From: Sipunculus nudus
Lineage: Eukaryota; Annelida; Sipuncula; Golfingiida; Sipunculidae
Direction: 5' to 3'
Assembly: GCA_026874595.1 (NCBI GenBank)
Contig: CM049311.1
Location: 53,507,676-53,571,675, forward strand
DNA length: 64,000 nt
Shown: in pieces, positions 1 to 32,590 of the stretch
How positions within the stretch are numbered: the stretch's first letter is position 1
How the letters are laid out: the number at the start of each line of letters is the position of its first letter
Made by a program: the position numbers and the translations under genes
Notes under the pieces: model-generated
Told to the model about the DNA's origin: nothing
Databases searched by the model: none
The model's input: the letters and a program-made list of their open reading frames with translations, nothing else

Positions 1-28
1 AACTCTACTTATTATGATTTGTTTGCAG

Positions 29-18406
<18,378 letters not shown>

Positions 18407-19149
18407 CAGTCACAACAAAACAATGTCAGTAAAATTTTACCTGACAAACAACAATTACATAAGGTAATGAAGGACCAGTACCAAACAACAGTGGTGACAG
18501 GGAAACATAGAAGGATTTATGGAAATCAATTAAGATTACACATGAAAAAAGTGTAAAAGTGAAAGGATTAATAGAAACACCATAAAGGTTACATCAAATT
18601 ACAAAAAAAAACCAGCAGAAAACAGAAATGCTTGTAGCAAGTTTAAAAGGGTCAACTGAAAACAAAAAAGGTCTTCACAAACTTAAAAGGATCACCAGAA
18701 AATAAACTAAAAGTCAATGAACTCCATTAAACAGGCGCAGAAAATCACAGAGGATTCACCAAAAAAAAAAAACAGGGACAGAAAATCTGAAGTACCACCA
18801 TTAACATATACCTGTTACAGCAAACCATGAAGTATCATAAAAACAAAGTCAGTCACACAGGAAGACTAAATTCGCATAATGTCACAGGATAATAATGGTC
18901 TTTGATAGTAAGTACTTTTGGATAACTAAAAATGAGGATGAAATTCAACACACAGTACTGACACCTGACATGTGAACTAATTGCAGTGAAACACAAGTTA
19001 TTTTTCAGTGAGTGTTGCGACATTTCAGCCCTCTGACATTAGAGAGAGTATGACCAGGGTACTGGCTGTCAGAGTGCTGTTACATCCTTCAGTGAGGAAC
19101 ACCTTTTAATGCTCTATGAAAATGCAAATATTTTTGTTGTTTCTTACAG

Positions 19150-19182
19150 CACCTCATGGCCTACAAGTACGCTGTTAAGTGA
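19150..19182 (+). CDS. Possible alternative terminal exon (HLMAYKYAVK-stop)
   Basis: TTGTTTCTTACAG precedes an open stretch encoding HLMAYKYAVK and TGA. AATAAA overlaps the end at 19183-19188. It is phase 0, so it could replace 18332-18406 after exon m. Too short to prove; it could be chance or the tail of another transcript. Confidence 0.3.
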   Translation, partial: HLMAYKYAVK

Positions 19183-19189
19183 AATAAAC

Positions 19190-20892
19190 CATCATTAGCT
19201 TTTTTAGTATACTCTCTAACAACACCTAAAATGAGCAAGTTAAATTCCCTATTACTCAACTTATTGTTAAATCCCTCTGTATGTTTGTTGAATTTCATTC
19301 TGATTCACATTACTATTTCTTAGGAGCAGAGCTTCAGAGGTGTTGTAAAATATATTTAGAAAATGTTATTATGCTGTATGCTGTTCCACAAGCTTTGTTA
19401 CACTTGTGGTGACATTGCACATGCTAATGGGGAGTTCTTCTGGGACCAGTGCTGTATTCTTGTGTCCCTTCTCGCACAAAGCAATGTGAGACATAAACAC
19501 ATACAGTGAAATGGCAGTTTGTCATCAGTAATGGATGATGCTGCTGAAATTTTACTTAAAAACACACCACAACCCCTTTGTGGTAAGACGAAGAAAAAAT
19601 ATATAAAATCAATGACTAGAGGAACCAAAATGCTTGAAATCATCTTACTTACAAATTAGAAGAATGGAATACTTTACTCTTCAAAAAAGGGTTTGAAAGT
19701 TTCTTGTATTCAAAGCTGGTTGAACAATGACAATTTCCCGTTATCATAGACCTTGGTATATGATCTTTTACAGCGTATCTGATGAAATATGGCATTCAGA
19801 ATCAATCCATAGACTATGTGAGGAACTTATTCTCATTGTTATATTTTGTGGTATATTATTTTTCCAATCAGGGAAACATCACTGCTGGTGTCTCATACAT
19901 ACAGAGCCCAGTAATACAGGGAAATTTCTGTGCAGAGATAAGTGTATGATCAATGTAATACTAGGGTATATGTATTTTACTGATAGTGAAGTTTTTCTTT
20001 GCACATTATATGCAGAAATATCTTATGACTGAGCAGTATTAGTTGCGAACTTACAAATCTACACTGACTGAGAATACAAAGTTTATCTATGATCTGTACA
20101 TGCTTGTCATAGCTGCTGTGATATTAAGGACTTAATCTTGAACACGCATTGACAATGTATTTTAACACTGGGGTGTTTTTATAATGTGTGCCTTTAAGCG
20201 GATGTTTTACTTAACCAACTGGTTGCTGTTGGAAGTTTTAGGACAATTATACTTCAATTCATTGTATATATCATTTTAATGAACATTAGTCAGATTTTGA
20301 CCTTAAGGGTTGAACCTTCTTGATATTGATCTACCCAAGGTCAAGGTCAGAGATAATTGATCTACACCTTCATGTGAAGAACATCATTTGTTGTTTGGGA
20401 ATGGAAATGTGCTTACCTGTTTGCAAACATGACACAAAACCAAAATTTCAGCAAATTACACTGATTTACATATTTATATTAACAATGAACACTCATGAAC
20501 ACACAAAATGTACAGTATATCATAACATAAAATATTGCTTTATACAGATTACAGCGATACATCATTTTTGATGAGATTCAGGTCATAAGTGTTTTAACAT
20601 TCAAACACACAGACTCCGATATTTCATAAGATCCATTCCACACATAGACATGCCCCATGATATTATTTATAATCTCTCATCTTTGACCTGACAGTATTTA
20701 TGCCAAGGACTGTGATACTTTCATGTGAATAAATCAGTTAGGTTGGATTCTGCACTTGTTCTTCCTGGTCCCTCAGTTGAAACATGAGTGTGCTGACTTA
20801 TCGACCAGGTCTTCCTCAACTTAGATGTGTGGTAAATGAGTATACTTGATGACCAGGTATTTTTTAGCCTCAGTTGTGTGGTCACTGATTTA
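19190..20892. other. Intergenic, no gene seen
   Basis: AT-rich sequence downstream of the EF-hand gene. I see no exon-like segment or clear repeat. Short ORFs lack splice context. Confidence 0.5.
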
Positions 20893-22012
20893 TAGCCAAG
20901 CTGACTGAAAGTCAGCTGAGCTATAGCGATCAATCTTTGTCTGGCGTCCGGCCGACTGTGTGTCCGTCTGTCTGTCTGTCCGTCTATCTGTCCATCTGTT
21001 AACAGGCAGAAATTGTAACCCTAGTTCTGGAATCTTCTAACTTCATATGTAGGGAGGTCCATGTGAAATCTCCATGGAAACCTGAATTTAGGTCGCTGTT
21101 ACCCATAACTCTGGGCTATGGGGCTCTGAAGTAAACCCCCCCCCCCCCCCAGATTAATGGAAAATTTGGTATAAAAGCTCAAGTATCTAAACAACTATTG
21201 CATTGATCACCATGATTATTTGCATGCATATTGATTAAGGAGTGATTCCTCAGTTCCTGCAGACTGGTGGCACCACCTGGATTTTTTTTTAAAATTTACA
21301 CATTTTTTTCTCTATTTTCGAGACCTTTAAAGATGCGGTCATCTGTTAACAGAGCACAAATCATAACCTTTGGTCCTAAAAACTTCTAACTTGACATCCA
21401 TAGAGTTCCCTGAAATTAGGTCATTGTTACCCATATTTTCTGATCTATGGGGCTTATAAGCACCCCCCAGAATAATTGAAAATTTGATACCAAAGCAGGG
21501 CACAAATCAGAACCTTTGGCCTAGAATCTTCTAACTTGAAATCCAGGGAGGTCCATGAAAAGTCTCCTTGGAAACGCGAAATTTGGTCTCTGTTACCCAT
21601 ATTCTTTTAGCTATGGGGCTTATAAGCACCCTTGAGAATTATTGAAAATCTGATCCCAAAGAAGGGCACAAATCGTAACCATTGGACCCAGAATCTTCCA
21701 TCTTGACATCCTGAGAGTTCCTCAAAAGTTCTCTCAAGAAATCTGAAATTGGGTCATTGTGACCTTTATTTTTTAGAGTTTTGGGGTATGTTCTAGCACT
21801 CCAGAAATAATGCAAAATACACACAAATTGCCAGATTCTTTAGGAAAGGCTGGTTGGGTTGTCATCAGATTGTTGTGCTTATGGGTCTTGATGGACTTAA
21901 GCTAATATGCATTAACAATGATGTGACCTTCATTATCTTAATTAGTTGCCTGTTCAAGGACAAATTGTCAACATGCCAGTTGGCTGAACGTCATGACCCA
22001 TGGGTCACTCGT
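20893..22012 (+). repeat. Palindrome-ended dispersed repeat, copy 2
   Basis: Starts AGCCAAGCTGACTGAAAGTC and AGCTGAGCTATAGCGATC, followed by a GTCCGTCTGTCTGTC run. Ends GGCTGAACGTCATGACCC with ATGGGTCACTCG. The interior has about three ~170-bp repeats (CACAAATCATAACCTTTGG, TTGTTACCCATATTCT). Confidence 0.65.
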
Positions 22013-23110
22013 TTTTAAAGGGGCCCGGCACCTATCTGATCTTTATGAACTAAAGGTAATCGCTTGGAGCTTTCATAAAAATAAGCCAGAAAACATGGAA
22101 ATCACCACACACAGGCTGCTTGTTTTGTTTATATCAACATGTTTATTGCAGCAAGTCAGATAACCCAGAGCTTTGTTAATGGCGTTTTGCAACAAGTGAT
22201 CTTCTACCTCGGCATGTATGTAACCTACCACTTCAGGTTACACATTTTTCTGCCTTTTGCCAACATTGCTTTGTTTCCAAACAAGTTATTGATAAACAAA
22301 TTCATACATCCTTTTTGGAGGTGTCATGAGAACTTTTCATAACCATAATTACCCTTAAATCATTAATATATACTCAGAGGAAGCCAGAAATCACATAAAT
22401 TCTTTTTCAAAAGGTAGGTGAATAGGCAATTTTAATGACCAGGTCTTTCCGAATTTGTGTGGTATGCAAGTGCAGGAGATAAATGAATTTAAGGCTCAGA
22501 AAAATGTCTGTCACGTACAGTTCACCAAACTCAATGATTGCATCAGAGGTGAGCTTTACGCACCCTGACAAAGGTTGCTTCAATAAGGTAATACCTGTTC
22601 ATGCATGGTGTGGAAACTCACCTCATTCAAAAATTAATCTTATAACAATGGTCTAAACTTCTGAGGGGACAATGAACCAACCTTCTCAGGGGACAATCAA
22701 CCAACTATCTCCCAATGAAAAGATAATTTCAATTAAAAATACTATTAACATAAACACATAAAAATGACCCAGATACATCCAAATTTCAATGTGTTTTCCT
22801 TGGATATTATGCCAATCATCAACAATTTTCATCAAATCCATACCTTTTGAGAAACAAATCTATCACACCAATGGCAATTAAAGCTAATACTTGCTGATAC
22901 AGGTATAAAGAAAATATGGAATTATGTTGGCAATTCTGGTGTACTGAATAAATTTATCACATCCCCTTCCCTCAAGGTGCATAATTACAATACACATGTA
23001 AGAACAGCAAGGTGAGAACGAGAATCAGTTTGTTTTTGCAGGTGCAAAAACAAATTTGAGGAATAAATATGCAGGATCTCAAATGTCTTGGTATATGGAA
23101 AACATAACAA
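22013..23110. other. Spacer between two inverted repeat copies
   Basis: No gene seen. The ends of the neighbouring repeats (CATGGGTCAC and GTGACCCATG) face each other across this spacer, so it could be the loop of a large inverted structure or unrelated filler. Confidence 0.4.
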
Positions 23111-24940
23111 GTGACCCATGGGTCATGACGCTCAGCTGACTAGGAAGAGATTCGTAAAAGGAAATTTTATCATCTGAATGGTAGTATATACTGAAGCATC
23201 AAACAGATTAACCAACAGGCCAAGATTGTGTCTTTATTAATACTGATATATATCTCAAAAATAGAAAAAAAATGTGTAAACTTTAAAAAAATACAGGTGG
23301 CTCCACCAGTCTGCAGAAACTAATAAAAACACATGGTCAATATCCATGCAAAGAATCTTGGTGATCTCTGCATTAGTTGTTCAGATACTTCAGCTTTTGT
23401 ATCAAAATTTCCATTATTCTGAGCTGTACTTTGGAGTGCCATAGCTCAAAGGATATGGGTAACAGAGACCTAATTTCAGGTGTCCATGGAGACTTATCAT
23501 GGGTCTCCCTGTGTGTCAACAATGAAGATTCTAGGTCCAGTCCTTACGATTTGTACCCTGTTGACAGATAACTACATCCTGAAAGGTCTCGAAAATAGAG
23601 AAAAAAAAATTGTGAAAATTTGAAAAAATACAGGTGGCACCACCAGTCTGCAGGTACTGATGAAACACCTCTTGATCAATATGTATGCCAAAAATCATGA
23701 CCATCAGTGTTGTAGTTATTGAGATGTTGCAGTTTGTTTTTATCAAATTTTCCATTATTCTGGGGAGCCCCCCATAGCTCAAAGGATATGGGTAACAGAG
23801 ACCTTATTTCAGGTTTCCATGCAGACTTTTTATGGACCTCTCAGTGTGTCAAGAATGAAGATTCTAGGTCCAGTCTTTATGATTTGTGCCCTGTTAACAG
23901 CTGTTCACATTTTTAAATTCGTAAAAAATCGAAAAATTCAGGTGGCCCCACCAGTCTGCAGGAAGTGATGGAACATCTCATGATCAATACGTATGCCAAA
24001 AATCATGACCATCAGTCAAGTAGTTAATGAGATATTGAAGTTTTTGTATGAAATTTTTGAATTTTCTGGGGGGTACTTTGGGGCCCCATAGCTCGAAGGA
24101 TATGGGTAACAGAGATCTAATTTATGGTTTCCACAGAGACTTTTAATAGGTTTCTCAGTGTGTCGAGAATGAAGATTCTAGGTCCAGCGGTTACGATTTG
24201 TGCCACGTTAACAGATGACAGCATCTTTAAACGTCTCAAAAATAGAGGAAAAAATTGTAAAAAAATCGAAAAATACAGGTGGCGCCACCAGTCTGCAGGA
24301 ACTTATGGAACATCTCATGATCAATATGTACGCCAAAAATCATGACCATCAGTGTTGTAGTTATTGAGATATTGAAGTTTTTGTATGAAATTTTTCTGGG
24401 GGGTACTTTGGGGCCCCATAGCTCGAAGGATATGGGTAACAGAGACCTAATTTCTGGTTTCCAAGGAGATTTTTCATGGACCTCTCAGTATATCAAGAAT
24501 TAAGATTCTAGGTCTAGGCTTTACGATTTGTGCCTTGTTAACAGATGTTCACATTTTTAAAGGTCTCAAAAATAGAGAAAAAAATTTTTAAAAAATCGAA
24601 AAATACAGGTGGCGCCACCAGTCTGCAGGAAGTGATGGAACATCTCATGATCAATATGTATGCCAAAAATCATGACCATCAGTCAAGTAGTTAATGAGAT
24701 ATTGAAGTTTTTGTATGAAATTTTTGACTTTTCTGGGGGGGTACTTTGGGGCCCCATAGCTCGAAGGATATGGGTAACAGAGACCTAATTTCTGGTTTCC
24801 AATGAGATTTTTCATGAACCTCTCAGAATCCCAAGTAACAAGGTTCTAGGTTCAGCGGTTACGATTTGTGCCTGGTTAACGGACGGACGACGGACAAAGA
24901 GTGATCGCTATAGCTCAGATGACTTTCAGTCAGCTGAGCT
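23111..24940 (-). repeat. Palindrome-ended dispersed repeat, copy 3, with expanded ~330-bp internal array
   Basis: In reverse orientation it starts GTGACCCATGGGTCATGACG at the left and ends ATAGCTCAGATGACTTTCAG, TCAGCTGAGCT at the right. Between them ACCAGTCTGCAGGAA recurs at about 23317, 23645, 23950, 24290 and 24620. Each unit carries GCTCGAAGGATATGGGTAAC and CGGTTACGATTTGTGCC. Confidence 0.7.
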
Positions 24941-25490
24941 AAAAATTGAAAAATACAGGTGGCACCACCAGTCTGCAGAAACCGATGAAACATCTCATGA
25001 TCAATATGTACGCAAAAATCATGACCATCAGTGGTGTAGTTAATGAGATATTAAAGTTTTTGTATAAAATTTTTTATGGGGGGTACTTTGGGACCCCATA
25101 GCTCAAAGGATATGGGTAACAGAGACCTCATTTCTGGTTTCAATGGAGACTTTTCATAGGTCTCTCAGTGTGTCAAGAATGAAGATTCTAGGTCAAGTCT
25201 TTATGATTTGTGCCCTGTTTACAGATGTTCACATTTTTTAAGGTCTCAAAAATAGAGAAAAAAATTCGTAAAAAACCGAACAATTTAGGTGGGGCCCCAT
25301 AGCTCCAAGGATATGGGTAACAGAGACCTCATTTCTGGTTCCAAGGAGATTTTTCATGGACCTCTCAGAAAGTCAAGTTACAAGTTTCTAGGTCTAGCGG
25401 TTACGATTTGTGCCAGGTTAACAGACAGACAGACGGACGACGGACAAAGGGTGATCGCTATAGCTCAGATGACTTACAGTCAGCTGAGCT
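24941..25490 (-). repeat. Additional partial copy of the palindrome-ended repeat
   Basis: Continues with one more ACCAGTCTGCAGAAAC unit and a second complete terminus (GTGATCGCTATAGCTCAGAT), showing tandem or nested insertion. Confidence 0.6.
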
Positions 25491-25792
25491 AAAAATCTGA
25501 AGATTTAACTGTCAAGGTCATCAGTTTTAACCTTAACTTGGTGGAAACAATAGATGTGTCAGAATTAAGGGGAAAAGCCTTAATTTTTAAACAGTTATGG
25601 GGGTCACAATGAATCAAGATTTCTGCAAGATTTTTCCTTGAATGTTATGGTTATCAGTTTTCAAACTGCTCTTAAAAACTTGGACAGAACGCGTGTTTAT
25701 AATTTGAGGGGAAAAGCTTCAGAAGTTAATTGTGTTACATTGATCCTAAATTTTAGTGGGTCTGACCTTGAAGATCGAGGTCACCAGTTTTT

Positions 25793-27112
<1,320 letters not shown>

Positions 27113-27808
27113 TCTTTAAATCATCTGAGAACATGGTGAAAACAACTGCTTTCAAATTTGATGAAATAATCTTCAGTTCTTACGAAAGTTTTGGGGATCA
27201 CATTAATCCTAGAATTCTGCAGATTTGACAGAATCTGCAATACTTAAATAGTTTTGGGGTTAAATTTTTTTATATATTCGACTGATCTGACCTTGAAGAT
27301 CATGGTAGATTTGTAAATCACTCCAATCAAGCCAGAGTTTTAGACATTTTGCCATATAACTGGCTTTATAAAAACTCACATGGGCTCATTCCAAAGTTAT
27401 ACGTAAAGAGTTAAAGAACAACAAAAAAAGACTAAAAATATTACCAATTCATTGGAACATTTAAAGGTTATTCCAGTCTGTTAGGTCTAATACTCTAGCA
27501 AGCAAGGGATAGAGGCAATGTACTCAGAACTGAGAATTTATTCTGTTCAGTGGACTTGAATGAACCCTACAGTTACCCACTTCTATACATTGAGGCATTA
27601 ACTACACATAAATACACAAAAACCTGAAGACGGTATAAATAAAAGTTTATTTGACATTATTTGATATTAACAGTTTACAGCACCAGTAGTTACTGTATTT
27701 TCCATGAATGTAACAGTTAATGGCTGATGAACTGTGTGTGTTTACTGTTTCTTATCAAGTATGGATGAGATTTGTCATATATTAAATGCCATTCTGGCCG
27801 TCTGACAG

Positions 27809-27867
27809 TCTCCAAACCAGCGTCAGAGTGTCTTTACAGCCTGTATGGAGGGCCGCACTGTAAAGCT
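27809..27867 (+). CDS. Orphan exon candidate (low confidence)
   Basis: Bounded by GGCCGTCTGACAG and GCT|GTAAGA. In the frame compatible with 28375-28464 it reads SKPASECLYSLYGGPHCKA. Unknown protein. The opposite strand also has an acceptor-like CTCTTACAG with an open frame (LYSAALHTGCKDTLTLVWRL), so the strand is uncertain. Confidence 0.22.
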
Positions 27868-28374
27868 GTAAGAGGATGCAAATATTTCCATATTTTTTAC
27901 AAACTACTGCTTCATGTATTAATGGCTTCTAAACATTCAGCCTCCACACAGGGACATCCCAACATTTACATAATACACTTTGTAAATGTTAACTGAGTCA
28001 AATCTTATTTTCATACTTGTATCAACCACATTCAGTATCCATGCTGTCACTCTGTAGTGTTATTCTTATTTTTCAGGAAACAACCTTCTTCTAAAATTCC
28101 TACTTTTTCAGGTGTTTATAGTTGTTCATAAATAATCATCTTCAAGTTGGTAATTTTAAAACTTGATGAGACCCACTGATATATTTCATGAAAGTGACAT
28201 TTTAATCAGCAAACATTTCCTGTGATTTCACAATGGTGCATAAAATGACTTGTAATGAGACACAAGAGTATTTGTGCTATGACTCTCATCATCTCTGCTG
28301 ATATAAAATCTGTAAAGCATCACACAGTATAATTGTACCAAAGTTCTGAAATCAAGCAATGCTTTATTTTCCAG

Positions 28375-28464
28375 ACTTTAAATGCAGCGACAAGTAGCAC
28401 TGTCTGCAAGGGTTACTTGCATTGTATTGATGTCAATGGTGTTCCCTATCGAGATGAAGTTTAG
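28375..28464 (+). CDS. Orphan terminal exon candidate (low confidence)
   Basis: After a strong pyrimidine tract and acceptor GCTTTATTTTCCAG comes an open 29-codon stretch, TLNAATSSTVCKGYLHCIDV then NGVPYRDEV and TAG. Codon content looks protein-like. Family not recognised. Confidence 0.28.
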   Translation, partial: TLNAATSSTVCKGYLHCIDVNGVPYRDEV

Positions 28465-30313
28465 ACCTTATTTTATGTATTTTGCTTTTTAAAAGCATCT
28501 TGTGTTTCGGCTGAAACATTGCTTGCTGTTAATATTACTTATGCCCATCCTTGATAGGTATGTAGTGGGATACAAAATATATAAACACATAATCCTGCAA
28601 ACTGCATTAAGTCTTGAGTAAATTTTGATCCACTTTCTTATATGTGTGGACCCGCCCTTTGTTACTGAAAACATATAAACCTGGAAAAAGTTTACCTAAG
28701 CTAAAACCTATCATACAATATAAAGTGCCTTCAACATCCCCTGCCCACAATCCCAGAATGGTTAATGCACATGATATTACTGATGACAACAGATGTGAGT
28801 CTGTTTATATGACCCCAACCCTGATTAGTTTGATAAACATGAGATTCTTGACTTCCATAATCACTTGTTTTGGGCCACGATTGTTACATCAGGGTATATA
28901 CTTAATACAACTACTGATAAACTCTGCAGACAATAATACCATACAACAACCACCAGAGGTCTCTACTGATCCAGCTTCATCACAGCCTCTTTCTGTAAAA
29001 GGCTGTAAAAACTCTATAAAATATGTGTAGTCTTGTAAAACTGGACTTTACTGACTATTGTGTAAAATGAACTGCAACATTATATTTTCTTAGAACACTT
29101 TGTATCAGCCATATAGGCCTAAAGAGGGTAAAGGAATATGCCCATTACACAACTTATGTTATACCCATCATTTTGATATGACATCTGGGTTTTAGGGTAT
29201 TCTACAATGAATTTATGTTGGCAATCACTCCTCAACAGCAGCCAGAGAATTAACACCAAATCCTCTGGCCCAACCTAAAATCCTAGCCTGAAGGCTCACC
29301 CTGACAATAAGACAACTCTGATAAAGCCACTTTCATAACTGATGACCTTAAAACTGGAGTACTGCTGTACATAAAAAAACTTGTGTGACAGAGGTAAACC
29401 TGAGCACAATAAGGACCCCTGGTGGCAGTCCTAAATACTGTATACCACATGTATTCAAAAAGTTTACCACTACCATAAATTTCCTAAAACTATACATATA
29501 ATGACACTGATCATCTAGTTTAACTGACAGCACTGCTGTTGACAAAATTTAAATACATTTGAATATACGCAGAAATTTACTTCACAAGGTAGGTAAGTTA
29601 GATAATTTTTTTGTGTTATCAGATATACTGGAAATTTGAGGGGAGAGTGGAAATCCATTAATATATATAAAAAAATTATCCTCTTAAAAAATACTCATAC
29701 ACTCATAAATTAAATTGCTATGTTGTATGTGTAGGTTTCTGTTCTGTAAGTATCATAGAAAATTCTATTCACTAGTGCTTATGATTTAAATATCACCATT
29801 TATATAATGTTACTAAAATTGAACTGAAGAAATTTGCCATAAGCTAACCAAGCGATATCACTTGCAAAATGTGTACATCATATTACCAATGAATATCAGT
29901 CCTTATAACATTATAATTTTAAATTATCAAAATAAACAGAAGAACATTACATTATTAATTGTCATGGATGATAACATAAGCTTTTTTCTCTTGAGCATTT
30001 TTCATTACTTACAAACATGCCCTCCAATGATCTTCATTTACCCTTACACTAACTGGTTTGAACAAATAATTTAAGAACACAACACTTGAGGGATGAAAAT
30101 CCCTGACACAGTACGGTAAGACACCAGCAATATGATACATTTAAAAACAGTAGAACAAAGATAATGACAGTGAGAATGAGAGGAAAGAAGGACCAGAAAT
30201 TGTGAGACAAATGAGTTGTCAGACAAGAATTGTGGTACACAGCCACCATCTGGTGGTCTCATTAATGTAGTTGGCTTTATTAACAAGGTTTTCAAATTTG
30301 TGATATTTGCCAG

Positions 30314-30409
30314 GGGGAACCTATCATGAAAAAGAAACCTTGTGAATCAGATGCTCCTGGCACCTACACTTTCACAGATCTTGATTCAGTGATCTATTCT
30401 GGCATCTAA
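30314..30409 (+). CDS. Orphan terminal exon candidate with adjacent polyA signal
   Basis: Acceptor ATATTTGCCAG is followed by 31 codons, GEPIMKKKPCESDAPGTYTF then TDLDSVIYSGI and TAA. AATAAA follows at 30413. An inverted, diverged copy lies at 30707-30781. Confidence 0.3.
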   Translation, partial: GEPIMKKKPCESDAPGTYTFTDLDSVIYSGI

Positions 30410-30706
30410 TTCAATAAATGAAAAAAGACAACTGAACCAATCAATTCTAACAATCAAATCATGTAATCGTGTTCTGTGCAGCTGCTGGGGCAAGTCTTGT
30501 GTTAGTTCTTGACCTAACAATTAGCATTGCCAGGAGTGCATCACAATTTTGACCAATCGAATAAAACCTTATTAACCTGTCCCCTTCTGGTGCATGTGTT
30601 CTTGTTCTTGTGAACAGTGAATTGTTTACATTTTGTTTAATGCATTGGACTGAAAGTTGTGATTCAGACAAAAATACTTGCATGCTTGTTCATAATTCCG
30701 CTTGTT

Positions 30707-30781
30707 GACATTCATTAAATAAACACCAGAGCAGCTGAGTGAATCAAGGTCTGTGAAAGTGTAGTTGCCCCGGACCTGATG
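30707..30781 (-). pseudogene. Inverted diverged copy of the 30.3-kb exon-like segment
   Basis: The minus strand reads GGCAACTACACTTTCACAGA and CTTGATTCACTCAGC, against GGCACCTACACTTTCACAGA and CTTGATTCAGTGATC on plus. It lost the stop (VYLMN instead of I-stop), so it is a duplicate rather than the same exon. Confidence 0.4.
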
Positions 30782-30999
30782 GTATGAAAATTTATATATG
30801 AAGCATATCAAGAAGAGTATCACCAACTGGAGGTTTTATACAAGATAACATGAGAGACATTGGGATCCTAAGAGGGATTCTCCCTGAGAAAACAAATTAC
30901 AGATCATTGCTGGATTTTAATGGCTCAAAAGGTACATACTGTGAACCCTGTCTACCTGTTTTTGTTTGTTTTTGCAATGATAAGGTAGACTAGAACAAA

Positions 31000-32536
31000 G
31001 GTACTTGCATCAAGAGCAGAAAGGATAGTGAGATATTTTCAGTACCACAACTGATTAGGAAATAATCATTATTTCCTTTACATCATGGTTAACTTCTCTG
31101 TGCATGTATAATTACCTGTGCATGATTCATGGGCTCTCCAGCAAGTGACCTGTTTGTCCTTCAGTGAACTGGTTGTGACTTAGTATGTGATGTGACAGTG
31201 AGACAGAGTGTTTACAGGAGAATCACATAAAGTATGATATTGTCTTCACAACAGTATATTATACCTTAAAAAACAATTGTGAAAAACCAGGTGGATAGGG
31301 GTGGTATGACATATTATAATGACAAGTTACCTCATACAGCCATGACTAGCTGGGGGAATACTGTGGTTGGCTTTTTGTTTGTGAAGGTTTCACAAAAATT
31401 AATCTGATCATTGCCCAGAAATTTAATTTACACAATGCAAAAAAAATTGTTCATGTGAAATATATCTTTATTTACTTAAGACAAGATATATTATCTTGAA
31501 AGAAATCTTTTTCTTGTTAAAAAAAATTCTCACTGACTTCCAAGAAAATATTTTTTTTGTCATGAGATATTTTTTTCTTATAGATATAAATTTATTTTTG
31601 GTGTATACAAGCACATATGTTATGTGGATGCGTGATATTATTTCTTGCCATAAGATATTATTTCTGATAGCAAGAAAAATTATAAAAGAAAAAAATCTTG
31701 TTTTAGTAAAATTTTCTTTTCCATTAAAAGAAAAATCTTCTCGCCCCTCTGCAAAGAAAAATTTTCTTGCCACTAGATATTTTTCTTGTAGTAAGAAATT
31801 TTAAGGAGTGGGGCAAGAAAATTTATCTTCTATATTTTATTATAAAACATCTTATGTTTATTGTAGTTCTTATCAATCTGCCACTATCTGCAATAACAAT
31901 TTCCACCAATTCAATGTCCACGTAGCTTCTCTTGTCTTACAGTACCTTCATCACAACCCCCAGAAGATATACAATCATAGATCAAGTGTAAAACACCTGT
32001 AAACACCCATTTTGCTCTAACACTACATTGAAATGGGTTACATAACCATAATTACTGTATAGAGATAGGTGTGCTTTACTTCCAGAAGGATCTTCATTTG
32101 ATCTATGTTTGAAGATGACTGTCTATGACAACAAAAGGTGTATTGTATTCAGAGTAATTTAAGGCTATATGTAAACTTGATAGGCCATTAGGAGGGTCCA
32201 GGCACAAGGTTTTGTATAAAATTTATATGTAACGCACTGGCATGATTCTATATGCATCCCTGGCTTAACAGTTCAATGTGTTTTTCACTCCAAGCTAACC
32301 ATGATCCTGTAATGTTCTCATCTACACCCAGACCTACCAGAACGGACCTGAAGTCTCAATCAAATTAATTGTTTAGTAAAGCTGATTAGTTACAGCTGAG
32401 TAAGTACAAGCCTGTTCTGCTTGTTGTACACATGTACACACACTTACATTCTTATATCTGAACACAGACATTTGTATTCTGGAATGGAAAGAGCCAGAGA
32501 GTCCAGCCTTCCTGCTGGGATCTTAACAGGTCTCAT
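31000..32536 (-). other. TMTC3 3' UTR and downstream flank
   Basis: No coding segment recognised. The first clear AATAAA on the minus strand downstream of the stop is near 31837, so a UTR of about 700 nt is possible. 31440-31805 is an AT-rich stretch of loosely repeated AAGAAAATTTTTCTTG-like motifs. Confidence 0.35.
31361..31440. mobile_element. Single end of a CTGTGGTTGG-family MITE
   Basis: TA then CTGTGGTTGGCTTTTTGTTT matches the terminus of 62411-62833. No second end was found nearby, so this is a truncated copy. Confidence 0.45.
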
Positions 32537-32590
32537 TCAGTCACCAATTCTCTTGTCTTGACTTTGTGTCCCTTTCTGTTTCTGCTGACT
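32537..32590 (-). CDS. TMTC3: TMTC3 exon 20, terminal
   Basis: Acceptor TTCTAATTTCAG in phase with exon 19. Encodes [17 protein letters not shown] and TGA at 32539-32537. A polar tail of this kind is family-like but unconserved, so this exon is less certain. Confidence 0.65.
   Translation of the reverse strand, partial: SQQKQKGTQSQDKRIGD

Noticed and set aside
22139-22342. 67-codon hydrophobic ORF
   Set aside because: Lies in the spacer between two repeat copies, with no splice signals or familiar motif.
31468-31804. Lys/Phe-rich ORFs on both strands
   Set aside because: AT-rich near-palindromic repeats of AAGAAAATTTTTCTTG-like motifs; no splice context.
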